Shown piece after piece: positions 10,101 through 23,511 of a stretch of 64,000 nt of DNA. This DNA is from Hybos culiciformis (Eukaryota > Arthropoda > Insecta > Diptera > Hybotidae): NCBI GenBank assembly GCA_964007475.1, contig OZ023273.1, positions 117,351,812-117,415,811 on the forward strand, read 5' to 3'. Each line of letters opens with the position of its first letter. Position 1 is the stretch's first letter. The position numbers and the translations under genes are program-made. The notes under the pieces were generated by a model. It saw only the letters and a program-made list of their open reading frames with translations, did no database searches and was not told the DNA's origin.

Positions 10101-13100
10101 AAATTATCAATTGGCTTTGTTCACTAAAAAATAGGATTGTTTATTTTGTTATTATAATCTTGCTTTTGTCCTTTGTTTTCAACAATTCTGTAGCATAATA
10201 CTATTTTTGTGTCAAAAGATATGATATAATATTTTCTTGGAAAAATGCGCAAAATAGAAAATAAATAAACAGAGGCAAACTAAGAATTTTATCACAAGAT
10301 AGATTGAACAAATATGAATGGCAAATTCTTGGTACTTTGAACTTTCTTTCCTAACTTTATGAAGGAGTACTTATATTAGTCCGCCCCATTATGGTTAAAA
10401 AATGCTTCTTTGTTAAAGATGTATTCAATCGTTGTTTCAATATACATTATGTTCAGAATATTTTTATCTTTAGAATGACAGTGCTCTAATTACAATAAAA
10501 TAAATAATTATTTCGACTCTGTCTCAAGTTAGATATCATACACTCCAAATTGAAAATGTACATCAAATCAATGTAATATCAACCATTCTGTACATACATG
10601 AATTCACAATACATATACTTATTTTTGGGGTTCTTTTGTGACTTGATATATTTTATACATAGAGGTATATCTATATATTTTCTTTTAAATGTTGTTTTTC
10701 TATGTGATACTTCGGTGAATTTTCAATTTAAAATTGTATGACTGCAAAAAAAATAATATAAAGGAAAAAAGTAATGATTCACAACCACTTGAATCACCAT
10801 CACACCATCGTCTCTAAGCTTATTGAAAACTTATATTTTGTGCAGATTTATATTTTTAAGTTGAGTGACACTTTTATCCTTTTGAAACCTTTTCGTTAAA
10901 TTAAATAGATTTCCAATTCCCATTCAGAGTATTTCGATTTTTTTTTTTTTTTTTGCTTTAATAAAGTGACTGAAATAAAAACAGGCACAGAAATAATTCT
11001 ATAGATGTATTTTTATGAAATAATAATCCTTGGTAATATAATTTCAAGGATATACACGGTTTGACAAATTCATTGGTCTACCTAAAATCAAAGAAAATTA
11101 ATATAATAGTAGTTAACAAAATAAATTGTGTTTCGTTAAGAAAAATGAGAGCTTTGGGATTTTATACAAAATACAACGTATTTTATGTATTGTATGCTCG
11201 TGGTGAAGTTTTGAAATTTCTCTTGAAAGTCTTAATAATAAATAATAGCAGTAATATAAAATTATCACCTGAAAATATAAACACTATAACCATTGCAAAA
11301 GCCAAATTAAATTTCTTTTATAAAATCGTACATTTTAAATGTGGTTTTATTTGAGCCTAGATCATTGCTAACACTGGTGGCCAATATTAAGTAAAAAAAA
11401 ATGATTTTTGTATATTTTTCACAATGTGTATATTGTATATTATTAACAGTACTAAAGAACACACTGTAGATTTCAATTTTGAAATTGATTTTTAATTTCA
11501 ATATATAAAAAACCTTTTAAAAGAATTTATCAGTTTCGATTTAGAAAAGTGATATTTAACATTTGTTGGAAATTTGATTGAACAACATGAAATTTTCATT
11601 AGAGTGTTAATAGAATGATTGCAATATATTTATATTATAATATGTACATATTATGTTTTATAAAATTTTGATGTTAGTTTTCTAAGTATGTGTATAATGT
11701 TTATCAACAAATTGCAATACAAAAAATAATAACTTAAATGCCAGTGTACTCGAACATAATATTTATTTATTATTGAAAATAATATTATTGAATGCGATTT
11801 AGAAGAGCTTTTAGTTCTATTAGCTTAAATTTTGTAAATAGAATAAATATATCTGTATTCGAGTTATCATGTTGGGAACATTATTTAATATAATTTTGAA
11901 TTAATTGATGTAATTCATTTAATTTTTGTATTTTATGATAAATAGTAAATTAGAGTTTGAAGACCTACAAGTGCAAACGGAATTTAAAAGTAGTAAATTA
12001 GATAAAAAAAAGTTATATTCTAAATACTAATTAAATGTATTAAATTCAATTTATCAATTTCCTTCCAAATCGACATACATTTATACATTTATACATCGTC
12101 AGTATAGGTTTAACTCATTTCCAGGTCTTTTAATTGGTTACAATAGTTGAAAATAGAAATCAGCACATACTGTAGCTGTTATAGCAGCACATGATAGCGA
12201 TATAATTCGGGTTAGCAGATTCTTTATGGTTTGAAATCTTCAATAAACTGTCACAGAGTTCAGTAAAATTTCATTAAAATATAAAATATAAATTAAAATA
12301 TAAAATATAAAAATATGCAAAAATTTTAAATATTATTGTTTATAATTGTTATTAGCATCAGTTTAGTCGTAGTGTAAAATCGTAAAAATACAAAATTAAT
12401 TTAACTAACAATAATTTAAAATTTTCAAGCATATATTAAAGTTCATTATCAAGAATTTATGACTTTTTTTTTTTTACACGCATAATAAATAATTAGCAGG
12501 CATATATTCAATTTTATTATAACTATTATTTTTATTTTTCAGTATATTGCTATGCTGTGCTATTGCTATGCTATAGTAAAATACATAACTAATATAATAT
12601 AAAATATATTTTCAAGATTAATTGGATTGTAGTGTTACACACACTTAATGGGATATGATAAATTGAAAATTAGTTTTGCCAAGCCCAGTTAATATTTTTA
12701 TTTATTTTTTTTACATAAATTATCGTATTTGTTATGTCTAATGGGAATTATTTTGGATTTTCTTTTAACCAAGCTAAACATGAAGTTCATTGCATTCTAA
12801 GAGAAATATTTTGCGTTAAAAATTCTTCTGGTTATCTTTAATTAAATTTATTTTTTAATGTCATGTACTTAAATTGTCTTATAGTTTGGCAGCACTTAAT
12901 TGGACTGAAGAATGTTTTATTTAATTTATTTTATTTTTTTTAAAAACCTTTTTATTCTGAAATTAAAATTAGGAAATAGAAATGAAACCATAAACATCAA
13001 AAGAAGAATTTTTACCGCAGATATTTAAATTTTAATTTAGGAAGAAGAAAATTATGGTTTATTAGAATTCTGTCGTCTGAAGTTGTTATAACTACTTCTA

Positions 13101-14557
13101 ACAATAAATTTTTATGTAATTATATAGTTTAATTTTTAATATCTCGAGTGGTTTATTTATTAGATAAAAAACTTTCGGATATAATATTTCAATAAAATTT
13201 GTACGCACAGACATTATGTTAGTTATGCTGTAGTCATTAGTTTGCAATAAATTTCTTTTACTTACTTATCTCGATTAAAATAATATTGAAATATGCAAGA
13301 ACGGATTAACAACATCGATTTTTTTTTATCTAGTAAAATGAATTAATTCAAAATGAACTTATAATAGTTTTTTTTTTTTATCCATTATATTTATTTATTA
13401 ATATATAAATAATTCAACAATATTACTCATAACAACAATATGAAATTTTAAAACGATCGATGTGTACTACACGCATTTAGTTTCATATTAATATATAATT
13501 TTAGAAAAATTATAATTTCAATTCATTATATTGCGGAACTTATAGTGAGTTTATATATTTTGTAAAATTGAAAAAGTTGTAAATTTATGTTTATATAGAA
13601 AATAATAAAATTATAATAAAAATAATATCATGAAGAAGAATATTATCATACTTAGAAGTTGGACAATATTAATTACGTTAGTTTTTGAAATAACTATCTT
13701 TTTTTTTCTTGACAGATGTTACACTCATCGTTATATATTATTGTTTTATATTATGTAAGTTCAATTTGAGTGCCGAAACATTAAACCTGCGTACATAATT
13801 CATACATTGCATAATTTTTTTTATTTTAAAGTTAATTTTAATTTATTTTCCTCTTTCTGTTATATCTTCATTTGAACTTCATTTCTTGCGTTGATTATTT
13901 TTAATTACTAACAAATTTTTCGACATTCACAATTTTTGATGTAAAAAACAGAAAAAAAAAAAAAAAAAACATAAACTTTCGCACTATTAACTTTTTGGGG
14001 TTTTCTTTAACAACATTTTTAATCAATCAATTTTGCTTTTATCTTCTTAGTTATAAACTTTGTGTGTGAACACAAAATAAATATATATGGAAACAATAAT
14101 AAAGGTTTTAAACTTTAAGAAATATTTGGTTTTTCTATTAAAAAAATTTTGTTGGTTTTTGTATTTTGATTGATGAAAAACTGTATGAAAAAAAATAATA
14201 TAATGTCAATTTATCAATTTCACGCAAATTTATCTTTTAATGTTTTTTTGTTTTTAATCTATTCTTGAAATTCATTTTTCTGAATTTCAGGAAAATTATT
14301 TTATAATGGCATTAATTTTTTATATAAAGGCATTAAGTAATATTTAGTATTTATAAATTTTAATATTTAAAGATTTTTAATTTTTGATAAAAAAATCTAA
14401 ATTATGCAATAAAACGTTTTATTATTATTATACAACAATTTGTAATCAATGAAAATTTCAACAGTTTTTTGAACCTTCTAATAGTTGTATACAAAGATAT
14501 CTGAAAAATATAAGATGAATAAAAGTTGTGCTTAAGATCAAATACGAGCAAAATAAA
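7116..14557. other. Long non-coding AT-rich stretch
   Basis: No gene or repeat recognised. Small islands of higher G+C at about 9780-9860 (with the palindrome CTGACATGTCAG), 10378-10400, 10785-10825 and 12150-12235 break the background and could be old transposon remnants or conserved non-coding DNA. The 97-codon frame at 11061-11354 has background base composition and no recognisable domain, so it is not called. Confidence 0.5.
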
Positions 14558-15026
14558 TCGTCGGCCCAAAATTATAATGTCGTATCTGCAAAAACTAAGT
14601 TTCGAGAAAATCGACTTCAAAGTTTGGAACGCTTGGAAATAAAAATTTCGTAATTTGCCTCAATAATCTTTCTAGATTTGTGTCTTAAAAGCATATTTTA
14701 TACTACTTACCAAGTAATAACAGACTTTTTTCAACTTCCTCACCTTGAGGTCTGAAAAAATTTTAAATTTCATACAGATACGACATTATAATATTGAATT
14801 TTTGCAGATATTTTACTTACAATTCTGTCGTAAATGACATGATACATTTTTTTGCCAAAGAAAAATTTGTCGTAAGTAAAATCGACACTAAATATTTCGG
14901 GAACTATTAAAGGTACAGCAACGTGGAAAAGACAGATCGAAAGATTACTTCGAAAAATATAAAGATCAATTCTTAACTCATTTTCGCAAAATATGCAGAT
15001 ACGACATTATAATTTTGGGCCGACGA
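14558..15026. mobile_element. MITE with 32-bp perfect terminal inverted repeats
   Basis: Positions 14559-14590 and 14994-15025 are exact reverse complements over 32 bases (outer ends CGTCGGCCCAAAATTATAAT); one further T/A pair extends the match. Inward, both arms continue with weaker similarity (words of the type TTTCGAGAAAATCGA). A third copy of part of the arm, CAGATACGACATTATAA, lies internally at about 14775. The element is about 469 bp and has no coding capacity. Both flanks begin with A/T only; an AAAT on each side could be a target duplication but is not decisive. I could not assign a superfamily from the end sequence. Confidence 0.75.
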
Positions 15027-15850
15027 AATGTCAATTTCATTTACATATAATTATATCATAGTTGTTTTTTTTTTTTTTTTGTATTTCATAATATTTACAA
15101 TTATTTATTAAAAATTTTATTAATGGGTTATAATATAGTCTTTGATGGGGCGAAAAAATAAACCTATAAATTTAATATATATATATAATCAATGAAGTAA
15201 GAAAACAAAACATAAATTTGGAGAATAAAAATCACAGAACTGAGCCGGAAAAACTAAAAAGAAATAGGGAAAATAAAAAAAAAATAATAATTTTTTCAAA
15301 TCATTAAATTTGTATTTTCTTTTTCTTGTATTTAGCTCGCTATATATGTTATTTTGTTTTCATTTCAGATTAATTGAAATAAAAGAAAAAAAATAAAAAA
15401 TTGAAAATAATTTACATATTTCCTGATTCATCAGTCGGTTTTTTGATAAACATTTATTTGGGTTTTTTTTTTTTATACTTATTATCGATGTTATAAAATT
15501 TAGAGGTTTTTCTTTTTTTAATATTTTATGTTCTTTCTGTTTGTTTGTTATATCCCAAAACGCACTCATAAAGTTTTTTATTTTATTTTCTTTTTGAAAT
15601 AAAAATAATAAACTTCTGTATAATTTTTGCTAAAAGAATAAAAAAAAACAAAGCTGCTAAAGAATTGTTCTTAAAATCATCATACATAAATTTTGAATTT
15701 CTGTTCTAAAACAAATGATGTGGAAATCAACATACTTTTTTTTTTCCGTGATATGAATTTTATGCGATTATTTTTTTTTTTTGAAGAACAGAAAATTTAA
15801 TTTGGTTGTTTTTGGATCAGTGAATTTTGGAAAGAAGAAAGTATTAAATA
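15027..15850. other. Non-coding AT-rich stretch
   Basis: T and A runs and simple sequence. The part nearest 15850 contains TTTATT (AATAAA on the - strand) that could serve the candidate exon at 15903-16052. Confidence 0.5.
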
Positions 15851-15902
15851 AAAAATTCTGTATTTATTTTTTCATGGATTTTGAAATTTTGTTATTTTTT
15901 TG

Positions 15903-16052
15903 TTATAATTCATTTGACCGGATTTGACACATTGGTATCTTGTTCCCATTGTACCAAGCAAAATTTCCTTCGAAAAATCCAATTGTTCCGAATGCAACAG
16001 GCAATATGACCAGTTTCATATGAAAAATATGTGGATTACCAATTTTTTTATT
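15903..16052 (-). CDS. Possible 3'-terminal coding exon, unknown protein
   Basis: On the - strand a pyrimidine-rich 3' splice site (TTTTTATTTCTTATCAG, AG at 16053-16054) opens directly into 49 codons ending in TAA at 15903-15905, in phase 0. The peptide starts NKKIGNPHIFHMKLV, has a mostly hydrophobic run at about residues 14-34 (a possible membrane segment, but with one Glu) and ends IPMCQIRSNEL. G+C is about 32% here, clearly above the surrounding background, with several Gly, Pro, Trp and GAA/GGA codons that look protein-coding. An AATAAA follows about 40 bases after the stop (15861-15866), and a CTAAT branch-like word lies upstream of the acceptor. An internal ATG (codon 12) could make a 38-residue product. 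I do not recognise the family. It could be a host last exon, a retrocopy fragment or chance; at this base composition a few such frames are expected near acceptors. Confidence 0.35.
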   Translation of the reverse strand, partial: NKKIGNPHIFHMKLVILPVAFGTIGFFEGNFAWYNGNKIPMCQIRSNEL

Positions 16053-16054
16053 CT

Positions 16055-19020
16055 GATAAGAAATAAAAATTAATTCATAATTAGTAAAAAATGATTAACA
16101 AATTGATTAACTTTCATAATAACCTTAGTATTACTTTTGAACTTAGATGATGTCAAGTAAAGTGTTAATCATAAAAGTGATGTTCTTTGAAATTGCATAT
16201 TTAAAATTTTTTTTTGCCAACAAGTCGCTTCGATAAGACATCAAGTTTATTTGAACATTAATTTTTAAATTTTTTTTTTTTTTTTGGATACACATAAATT
16301 ATAAATTTCTGAAGAGTGCTCTAGTGATGATACGCTTTTATGCATATTTTCATTATTCTTAAACAACACGGTAGCTATATATATGTAAAACACAACAAGA
16401 GAATGTTAAAGAAGTTTTTTTTAGGCTACATATATGTATGTTTAATAAGATCTCTATATATGCATATAAATTCATAATATAGCTTGCATCATCATCTCTT
16501 GAGATTATGCAAACACATAACTTAAAAGGATAATAAAGTAAAGTCTAATAGTTTTATATGTATAAATAATATATATCTTTTAAATATTTTATTCTGATAG
16601 GGGACACATCATAGACAAAACATCATAAACAAATTCATATATGATGGAAGTAGGAGTTCAACAATGGAGATAAATTAAAGTTATTTTAAAATGACCGTTT
16701 CTATTTAAAATTTTTTAGGGTAATCGTTGGTCGTATTATTAGAATGGTAGTTTTATTTTGAAGGTACGTGCTTATTTTTAAGTGAATCAACTGAAATTGA
16801 CTCTACAAGCATTTCTGATACTTCCACGCAATAAAACAAAAGAAAAAAATCCATAAACATACATATCATGTAAATAAAAATTATTTCAAGGCAACAATTG
16901 AAGTAAAAATTAAGAAATTTCTTACAAAAACTCCTTCAATTACTTCAATGAATCTATTGAATTAATCTGAAAGTGTGAAATTTTATTCTTCTAATTTTTA
17001 GTCTTATGAATTTTTTTTTAACTTTTTAGAAGTTGAATTCTTTGTTTGAAGTGTTACTCAATCATAATTTATTACAAAATGTATTTATTCTATTTATACT
17101 TGATGGCAATATTGTACCATCAGACATAAACAGCAGATCATGTGTCTGAATTACTCAGGACACCAGAATATTTTGTCAGTTTTTATGAAAAATATGTAAA
17201 AATTGTAGAAATTAAAGAAATAATGAGTGAGAGTAGAATCTAATTTAGAGCATATAGAAAATACTAAGGTTTTTTTCATATCACACCAACCCAATTTTTA
17301 TTTAAAAAACATTCACTGTAAAAAAATTATTTCTAAAGACATAATTAAGAAAACTAAATTGTGTGTTGTATGTTTTTTGAATAAAATTACGTTTTATTTT
17401 TCAGTTTTAATTCAATCCTAAAAAATTTCAAAAATGCTTCTTAAGCTGATATATTACGATTCACATCAACTGACAAATTTTTTTTAAAAGCTTTCCTTTT
17501 CTATTTAAAACAAAAGATTTTTCTGTCAGATTTTTGTTTTACTTAATACAGAAATTTGTATGAGCCAGAAAGGGAAAGAGATATAAAATTAAGGAGAAAT
17601 GATTGAAGAAAAAAGCTTGATTTAAAAATTTATTCAAATTTGACCCTTTCATAAAAACTCAACGGTCAATTGATTTAAATCGTACTCTAATAATATTTTA
17701 TATAAAAAGTGATTCCTGCGGGATTTTAAAAAATTAAAATAAAATTGTATAAAAGACCTTCCAGTCTAAAAGAGTAAGAAATATAAATTTTATATTTTTA
17801 ACAGTGTATTTAAAAAGACTAGAAATAAAAAGGAAAAAAAAAAATTTTTTTTTTTTTTGTGAATCAAAGTGAGCATACGAAATAATGAAATGAGTATACG
17901 ATTTTATATGCGAGTATACGATTTTTTTTTTTCATTGAAAATGATTCCACATTTTTTTATTCCTATGCATTTGAGTATAAAAAAAAAAAATTTTGCTCGC
18001 GAGCATAGGCTTGGGCATCAGTGGAGTAGATACACAAAAAAAATTATTAAGGGACTATTGACAGCAATTCAATCAAACCAAAATTATTAGAAAAAAAAAT
18101 TGATTACAATTTTTTTTTTTTTAATATTCCAATGATAAAATATTAACTAGTCTAGCTATATTTTTTAATTTATATTCATAAGTAAGTGTATACCGTAGTG
18201 AATTACAATTTAAAAAGCAATAACAATTTTTGGCTCCAAAAAATGTTACAAAAAATATTTTTTCAGCTTCATAAATCTATTTCAGAAAAAAAAAAGAATT
18301 TCAATAATCATAAATACAATTTAATTTTTATTTTTTCATTCAGTATCGTGTTTAAAATTATTACAAAAATATAAAAATTTGTACAAACAGGCCATTAAGA
18401 ACTTTTAAGTCATTAAAGAATAAGGAAAATAAGAAAATCTCTTTAAGGGTGTTAAAATTTCCACCTTTAATGAGTATTTTTTTATGCTAGATACTTTTAA
18501 ATTTTCTTTTCTTTTTGAATAACAAAAAAAAAAAAAAATTTTTATTTTATTTTCCAAAAAGCACTCAAAGCAGATATATTTAGAGTGTTATTATTTATGT
18601 TTTTTTTTTTTTTTTTTGTTATTTTTGTTTCACATTCTGGATTGTAGATAAAAACGTAACTAGAAAATATATAAAGATAAGATTTCATATTATTATGGGT
18701 TGTTGACATTTTATACAGAAAAAAATAAAAAAAATAAAAATAAAAGAAGGCTTAAAAAGAAATTCAAATTTACGTGTAATATAAAATGATATCTTTGGAA
18801 TAATAATAAAAATACGTAGATACATATATTTTTATTTTTTTATTAAATATACAAATAATGTATATAATGGATTTTTAAGTATTATCTTTATATATAGTAT
18901 CTTTATGTATTTTTAATTAAAATTTTAAAATTTTACTGTATCCTTTAATTGTTATTAAAAAAACTGAAAGAGCTTAATGTTATGGAATTTAATGTCGTAT
19001 ATTACGTTTATGCGAGCGAT
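16055..19020. other. Non-coding AT-rich stretch with small motifs
   Basis: No gene recognised. It contains a short dyad at 17100-17121 (TGATGGCAATATTGTACCATCA), three phased GAGYATACGA words at 17871-17921, and the 10-bp palindrome GCTCGCGAGC at 17995-18004. Confidence 0.5.
17871..17921 (+). repeat. Three phased copies of GAGYATACGA
   Basis: GAGCATACGA (17871), GAGTATACGA (17892) and GAGTATACGA (17912) lie 20-21 bases apart, about two helical turns. A related GAGCATAGG overlaps the palindrome at 18001. The purpose is unknown; it may be a degenerate minisatellite or a cluster of binding sites. Confidence 0.6.
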
Positions 19021-19125
19021 GAGTTGAGAATATGATCGTAGCCAGCGGCGGATATAATTATGAGTTAATGAAGCTAGAACTTAAGGCCCTCGTTATATAA
19101 ATGACCCCGAATCACTCAAAGTTTA
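19021..19125. other. GC-richer patch, possible old transposon end
   Basis: Unusually G+C-rich for the window, with CAGCGGCGGA at 19043-19052, which has the CAGNG start seen in hAT transposon ends, followed by AAGGCCCTCG. No matching opposite end could be paired convincingly, so this is only a suspected remnant. Confidence 0.25.
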
Positions 19126-19260
19126 TAAGTTATTAGTAGTTTTTGTTATTTTAATTTATTATTATGAGTGAGTCATACAACCAAAATTCACAATTAATCC
19201 AGTTGCTGGTTCTGTCTCTCTCAATTTTTTGTGTATGGTATAGTAATAATGAGTTTTGAA

Positions 19261-19321
19261 ATGACACTTACAAAATAACTGTTCGTTTGACATGACACTT
19301 ACAAAATAACTGTTGAAGTTT
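19261..19321 (+). repeat. 31-bp tandem duplication
   Basis: The 23-base word at 19261-19283 (starts ATGACACTTACAAAAT) recurs exactly at 19292-19314, giving a 31-bp period with two copies. Confidence 0.9.
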
Positions 19322-22300
19322 AAATCAAAAATTTCCGATTTCGTTTTTAATTACTATTAATTGCAGAAAATTTTTCAGAAAGCTACAGAGTGTTGATTTT
19401 GAGGGAGCCCAAAAATTTTCAGGTTCTAACCATATTATGTACATTGTTTTATACATGTTTTATACATTGTTCTATAAATCGGACTTAGAATAATATTCTA
19501 TTTTTGATGAATACGTTGTGACAGATTTAAAATTTAGAATTTTTATTTTTTTTTTTACAAATGAAACCAAATACTCTTTTAAACATATGGAATTTTATTA
19601 TACTATGTTCTACTTATAAAATATGTACATACTTACTTACTTACATTATTACATACATAATACAAAAATATAAAGCTCTAAAACATTTTTAAAAAACAAA
19701 AACCTTGAAATGCCAATCAATCTTTTTGTTCTGTGGTGTAAAAATAAAATTGATAATTTTGATGGACTTCGCGGTTAATTTTCATTAGAGGTTTTTTTTT
19801 TTTATTTTATGACTAGTAAAAAAAAAAGTATAATGTGTAAATGATGATGACAGGCAAATGAAAATCTATTTTAAGTTTTATTATATTTTGAATTATGAAT
19901 AAATATCTGTTTGCCGGATTTTTAATTTATGTTTTTAAAAAAATATTATGGCATATATATGGAATGATTAAGGCATTGAGTACTTAAGATATTCAAAAAA
20001 AGAACATAAACATAACTAATCAATAAGTAAGATTTAAAACTGAAATAAATATCAGAAAATTTGTTTTCATGTTAAAATAATGTATAAATGCACAGATGTA
20101 CAATGTACTTAAGTATAATTTTATAGGTCATATAACCAATATTTTTTTTATTGAATTTAACTTAAGTTTTAACTGATATGATATCCATAATAATAAATTA
20201 TGGGGAATTTGATAACGCCTAAGATTAATTGAACACAAGCAATAAAACTTTATTATTATCTAAACACTTGGTAGTGGGTTATAGAGTTCAGTGTTTAGCA
20301 AGTCTCAGTGACAGCATAACAGATATATATTTTCTAGCATCAAACCATTCAATATTTTATTCCAAAGAATTTTTATAAAGCAATATAAAAACATTTTTTT
20401 CCATTACGAGTGCATTGAGATTCACTATGTCGCCAATATATTTAAATTAAGTTTTATATATTCCAAAAGATTTTTTTTTAATAAAGAATTTTAATTATTA
20501 ATTATATGAAACAATTTTTATATAACAAAAATATTAAAAGAGATAAAAAAAAATTTTAATATTCGATCCAAATGACAAAACTTTCTTCACGTAAAAGCAG
20601 CAAAATATCATTTAATAACCTTCTGTCATTTAATTAAATTAAATTAAATTAGTTTCGTTCATAATGAAAAATTAAAATTCCGAATTAATGTCAACTTAAT
20701 GGTTGAAAAATGGAATAATATAAAATTATTGCAATTTTTATGTATACAATATAAAACATGAATTAAGGTTTTTTATTATATAATACATTAGGTTAAAATT
20801 GAAGAAGCAAATCGACAATATATATATACTTGTAAACATATATATTCATATACTATTACATACTATTGTATAAACTAAATACATAAAATGAAGTATGTTG
20901 ACTTCTCATTGACTAAGTATTATTTGTGGATATGAAGTTTATGATATAAAATAATTATATTGAAAATAAATTCAAGCGAATAATTGCTATATCGTACAAG
21001 GTATAAGTATACATGTTTTATAATTCTGATTCTCAAAATTTCAGAAAACATTATTTGAGATTTAAATTTTGTCAATTGGATTCAATATTGCGAATAATGT
21101 TTTAAGGGTTTAAATTTTACTTTAAATAAATTGTTCTTCACAAATATTCTTAATATCTCTTCTGCTTAGTGTTGTATATAATTTCATTTATATTTTCTGT
21201 TCTTAACATTTTCGTTATTTTTCTTTAATAATTTTCCTTGAAGTTTTCTTAATTATTTTAATGTTCTTTTTCGTTTTATTTTTTTTTATTTTTCATAAGG
21301 GCGAGGGTGTTAGAAAATATTGTGGTGAAAAAGTTAAATAATATGAAATGATTTAAAAGGTGATAATCTGACGACCATGTAACGCTCGCATTTCGTTAAA
21401 CGGCAATGACAAGCTTAATGAAAATTTTTGAAATGAAAGCTTAGTTATTTGGAAAGATTCCGCCGACAGTTGGTTCTTATAGACTTTTAGAACGCATTTT
21501 CAACAAACTTTCTCACTGTTCCATAATTTTGGAACATTTGAATTGGTTTTTCTTTGGAAAATTATATTTCAAATATTTTCAAGATTTATTAAAAAAAAAC
21601 CTGAAAATTTGTTTTTCACATATTTTGATTCATAATAATGCAACTGCTCTTTTTTTTTGCTTCTGCTTTTTTAACTTAATTTTATTTTAATTTTTTTTTT
21701 TATATCTCTAAACTACGAGTGATCCATTAAATTCACTTTTAACAAGTCATTGAGCGGAAAAAGTTTTATTTTCTAAATTTCATGTTTTTTAATTCTAACA
21801 TCAAAATAAAATTGATGATAGAAATTAAGTTGATTACATTGTAGCAAAAATTTTTTATTTTTTTTTTTTTTTTTTGAGAAAGCAAGAATTTTATGGAAAA
21901 AAAAAAATAAAATTAATTTTCTAAATAAATGATTTTACAATGCCAAAAAAAAAAAAAAAAATTTTTATAAAGATAACAAATCTTTCGTTGAAAATTTTCT
22001 TCTATAATTTTTTTTTCCGTATATTTACAACAAGTATATACATATTTATGTATAGTATAAGAACATTGATGTATAAAAAATATTTTAATTAATTGAAAAA
22101 AAAAAAAAAATCTTATATTCACATTCAAACAAACAAAATAGAAGAAGAAGCAAAAAAATAAATAAAGATTTTTTTTTTTATATACATATATAATTTATAT
22201 TTCTATGAAAATCTTATTATTTGCCACTGACTAAAATAAAGTTTGCGGGCCGCATGAATTTTAATTTCCCAAAAAACATCATCAGCAACGAAAAAAAAAA

Positions 22301-23487
22301 AGACACAAAAAAATGATGAAAAAATATATATATAATATTATATAACATATATGTATACATACTATATATATAAAATTTCTGCATGACTATCCCCATTTCT
22401 GTTAAAATTTTCAATTAGGGGTTGATTGCTGCTTATATGAATGAAATATTTTGCCTGTCATGTTCTCTGTAATAAATCAATTCTCAAAATGAATATCTTA
22501 AATTTTATTCAAAAAAAAAAAAAAATTAAGGAAACTTTTTTTTTTTTGTTCTTTTTTTTTTTTTTTTTAATTTATTATTATATATTGGTCACTGAAGCAT
22601 AATTTATATTCACATATTTATATAACACACATTATGTTATGTATCTTCTGATAGTATAATATTGTATAAACGAGGGTTTTGTTCATTTTTAAACAATATT
22701 ATACTTACTATAACTTTTATGTTTTTCAAGATTTTAATTCAATTAAATTTTTTTTTAAATAATAAATCTTATATTTTTTTAATTTTTTTTTGCATGACAG
22801 ATATATTAAATATCTAAAAATTGGTTAAGTTTTAATTTTTAATTAAAAAAAAAAAAAAAAATTACAAATGACCAAGAATTGAAGCTCTCAATCTATCTAT
22901 TTTATCTATTTTATTTTAAAATTATGGCGCATTAAAAATATACTTAGTTGAAAAATAGATTGGCAAAACTCAAATGATGATGATGACATTAACATTTATA
23001 ACAAAAATTTTTATTGTTTAGAAAAATTAAATTAAAATGTTTATTATGTACTTGTAATATACTTTGTATTATGAAAATTATTCATTTCAAATAAAATTAA
23101 AATAAAAATTCAAATTTTTAATCGTTTTCATAATAATTAATTATATATTTTTATTGAATATATATTATATTATTTATTTTAAAAATTATAATTATAATAG
23201 ATAGAAAATAAAACTTTCATTTAAATTCTGGTGCCTACCTACATATTATATATTAAAGACAAAAACTATAACTTTCGGAATTTTTAAAATTAAAAATTGA
23301 AATTATAAAAATTGAAAAACTTATGCATATAGAAGATAAATATTAAAACTTACTACATATTAAAATTAACACTAGAAGATGAGAATTTTATGTTAAATTC
23401 AAGTTATTCGATCATTAGAAACTGAAAAATTAAATAATTATATTTATAACGAAAATAAGTAAAGGAAAAACTAAATGAAATGAAAAA
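19322..23487. other. Non-coding AT-rich stretch
   Basis: No gene recognised. (TTAAA)n-like sequence lies at about 20634-20652. A GC-richer island at about 21361-21500 (GACGACCATGTAACGCTCGC... and CCGCCGACAGTTGG) stands out but shows no frame, splice pattern or inverted repeat that I can support. Confidence 0.5.
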
Positions 23488-23511
23488 ATATATATATATA
23501 TATATATATAT
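23488..23511. repeat. (AT)n microsatellite
   Basis: Twelve perfect AT units. Confidence 0.95.

Noticed and set aside
11061..11354. 97-codon + strand frame
   Set aside because: Background composition, no recognisable domain and no splice or promoter context.
17309..17803. Possible TIR pair CACTGTAAAAA / TTTTTAACAGTG
   Set aside because: The match is limited to CACTGT plus an A run and the flanks are TT and TA, so no target duplication supports it.
19043..21475. Pairing CAGCGGCGGAT with CCGCCGACAG as ends of one 2.4-kb hAT element
   Set aside because: Only about nine bases match and no 8-bp duplication was found.
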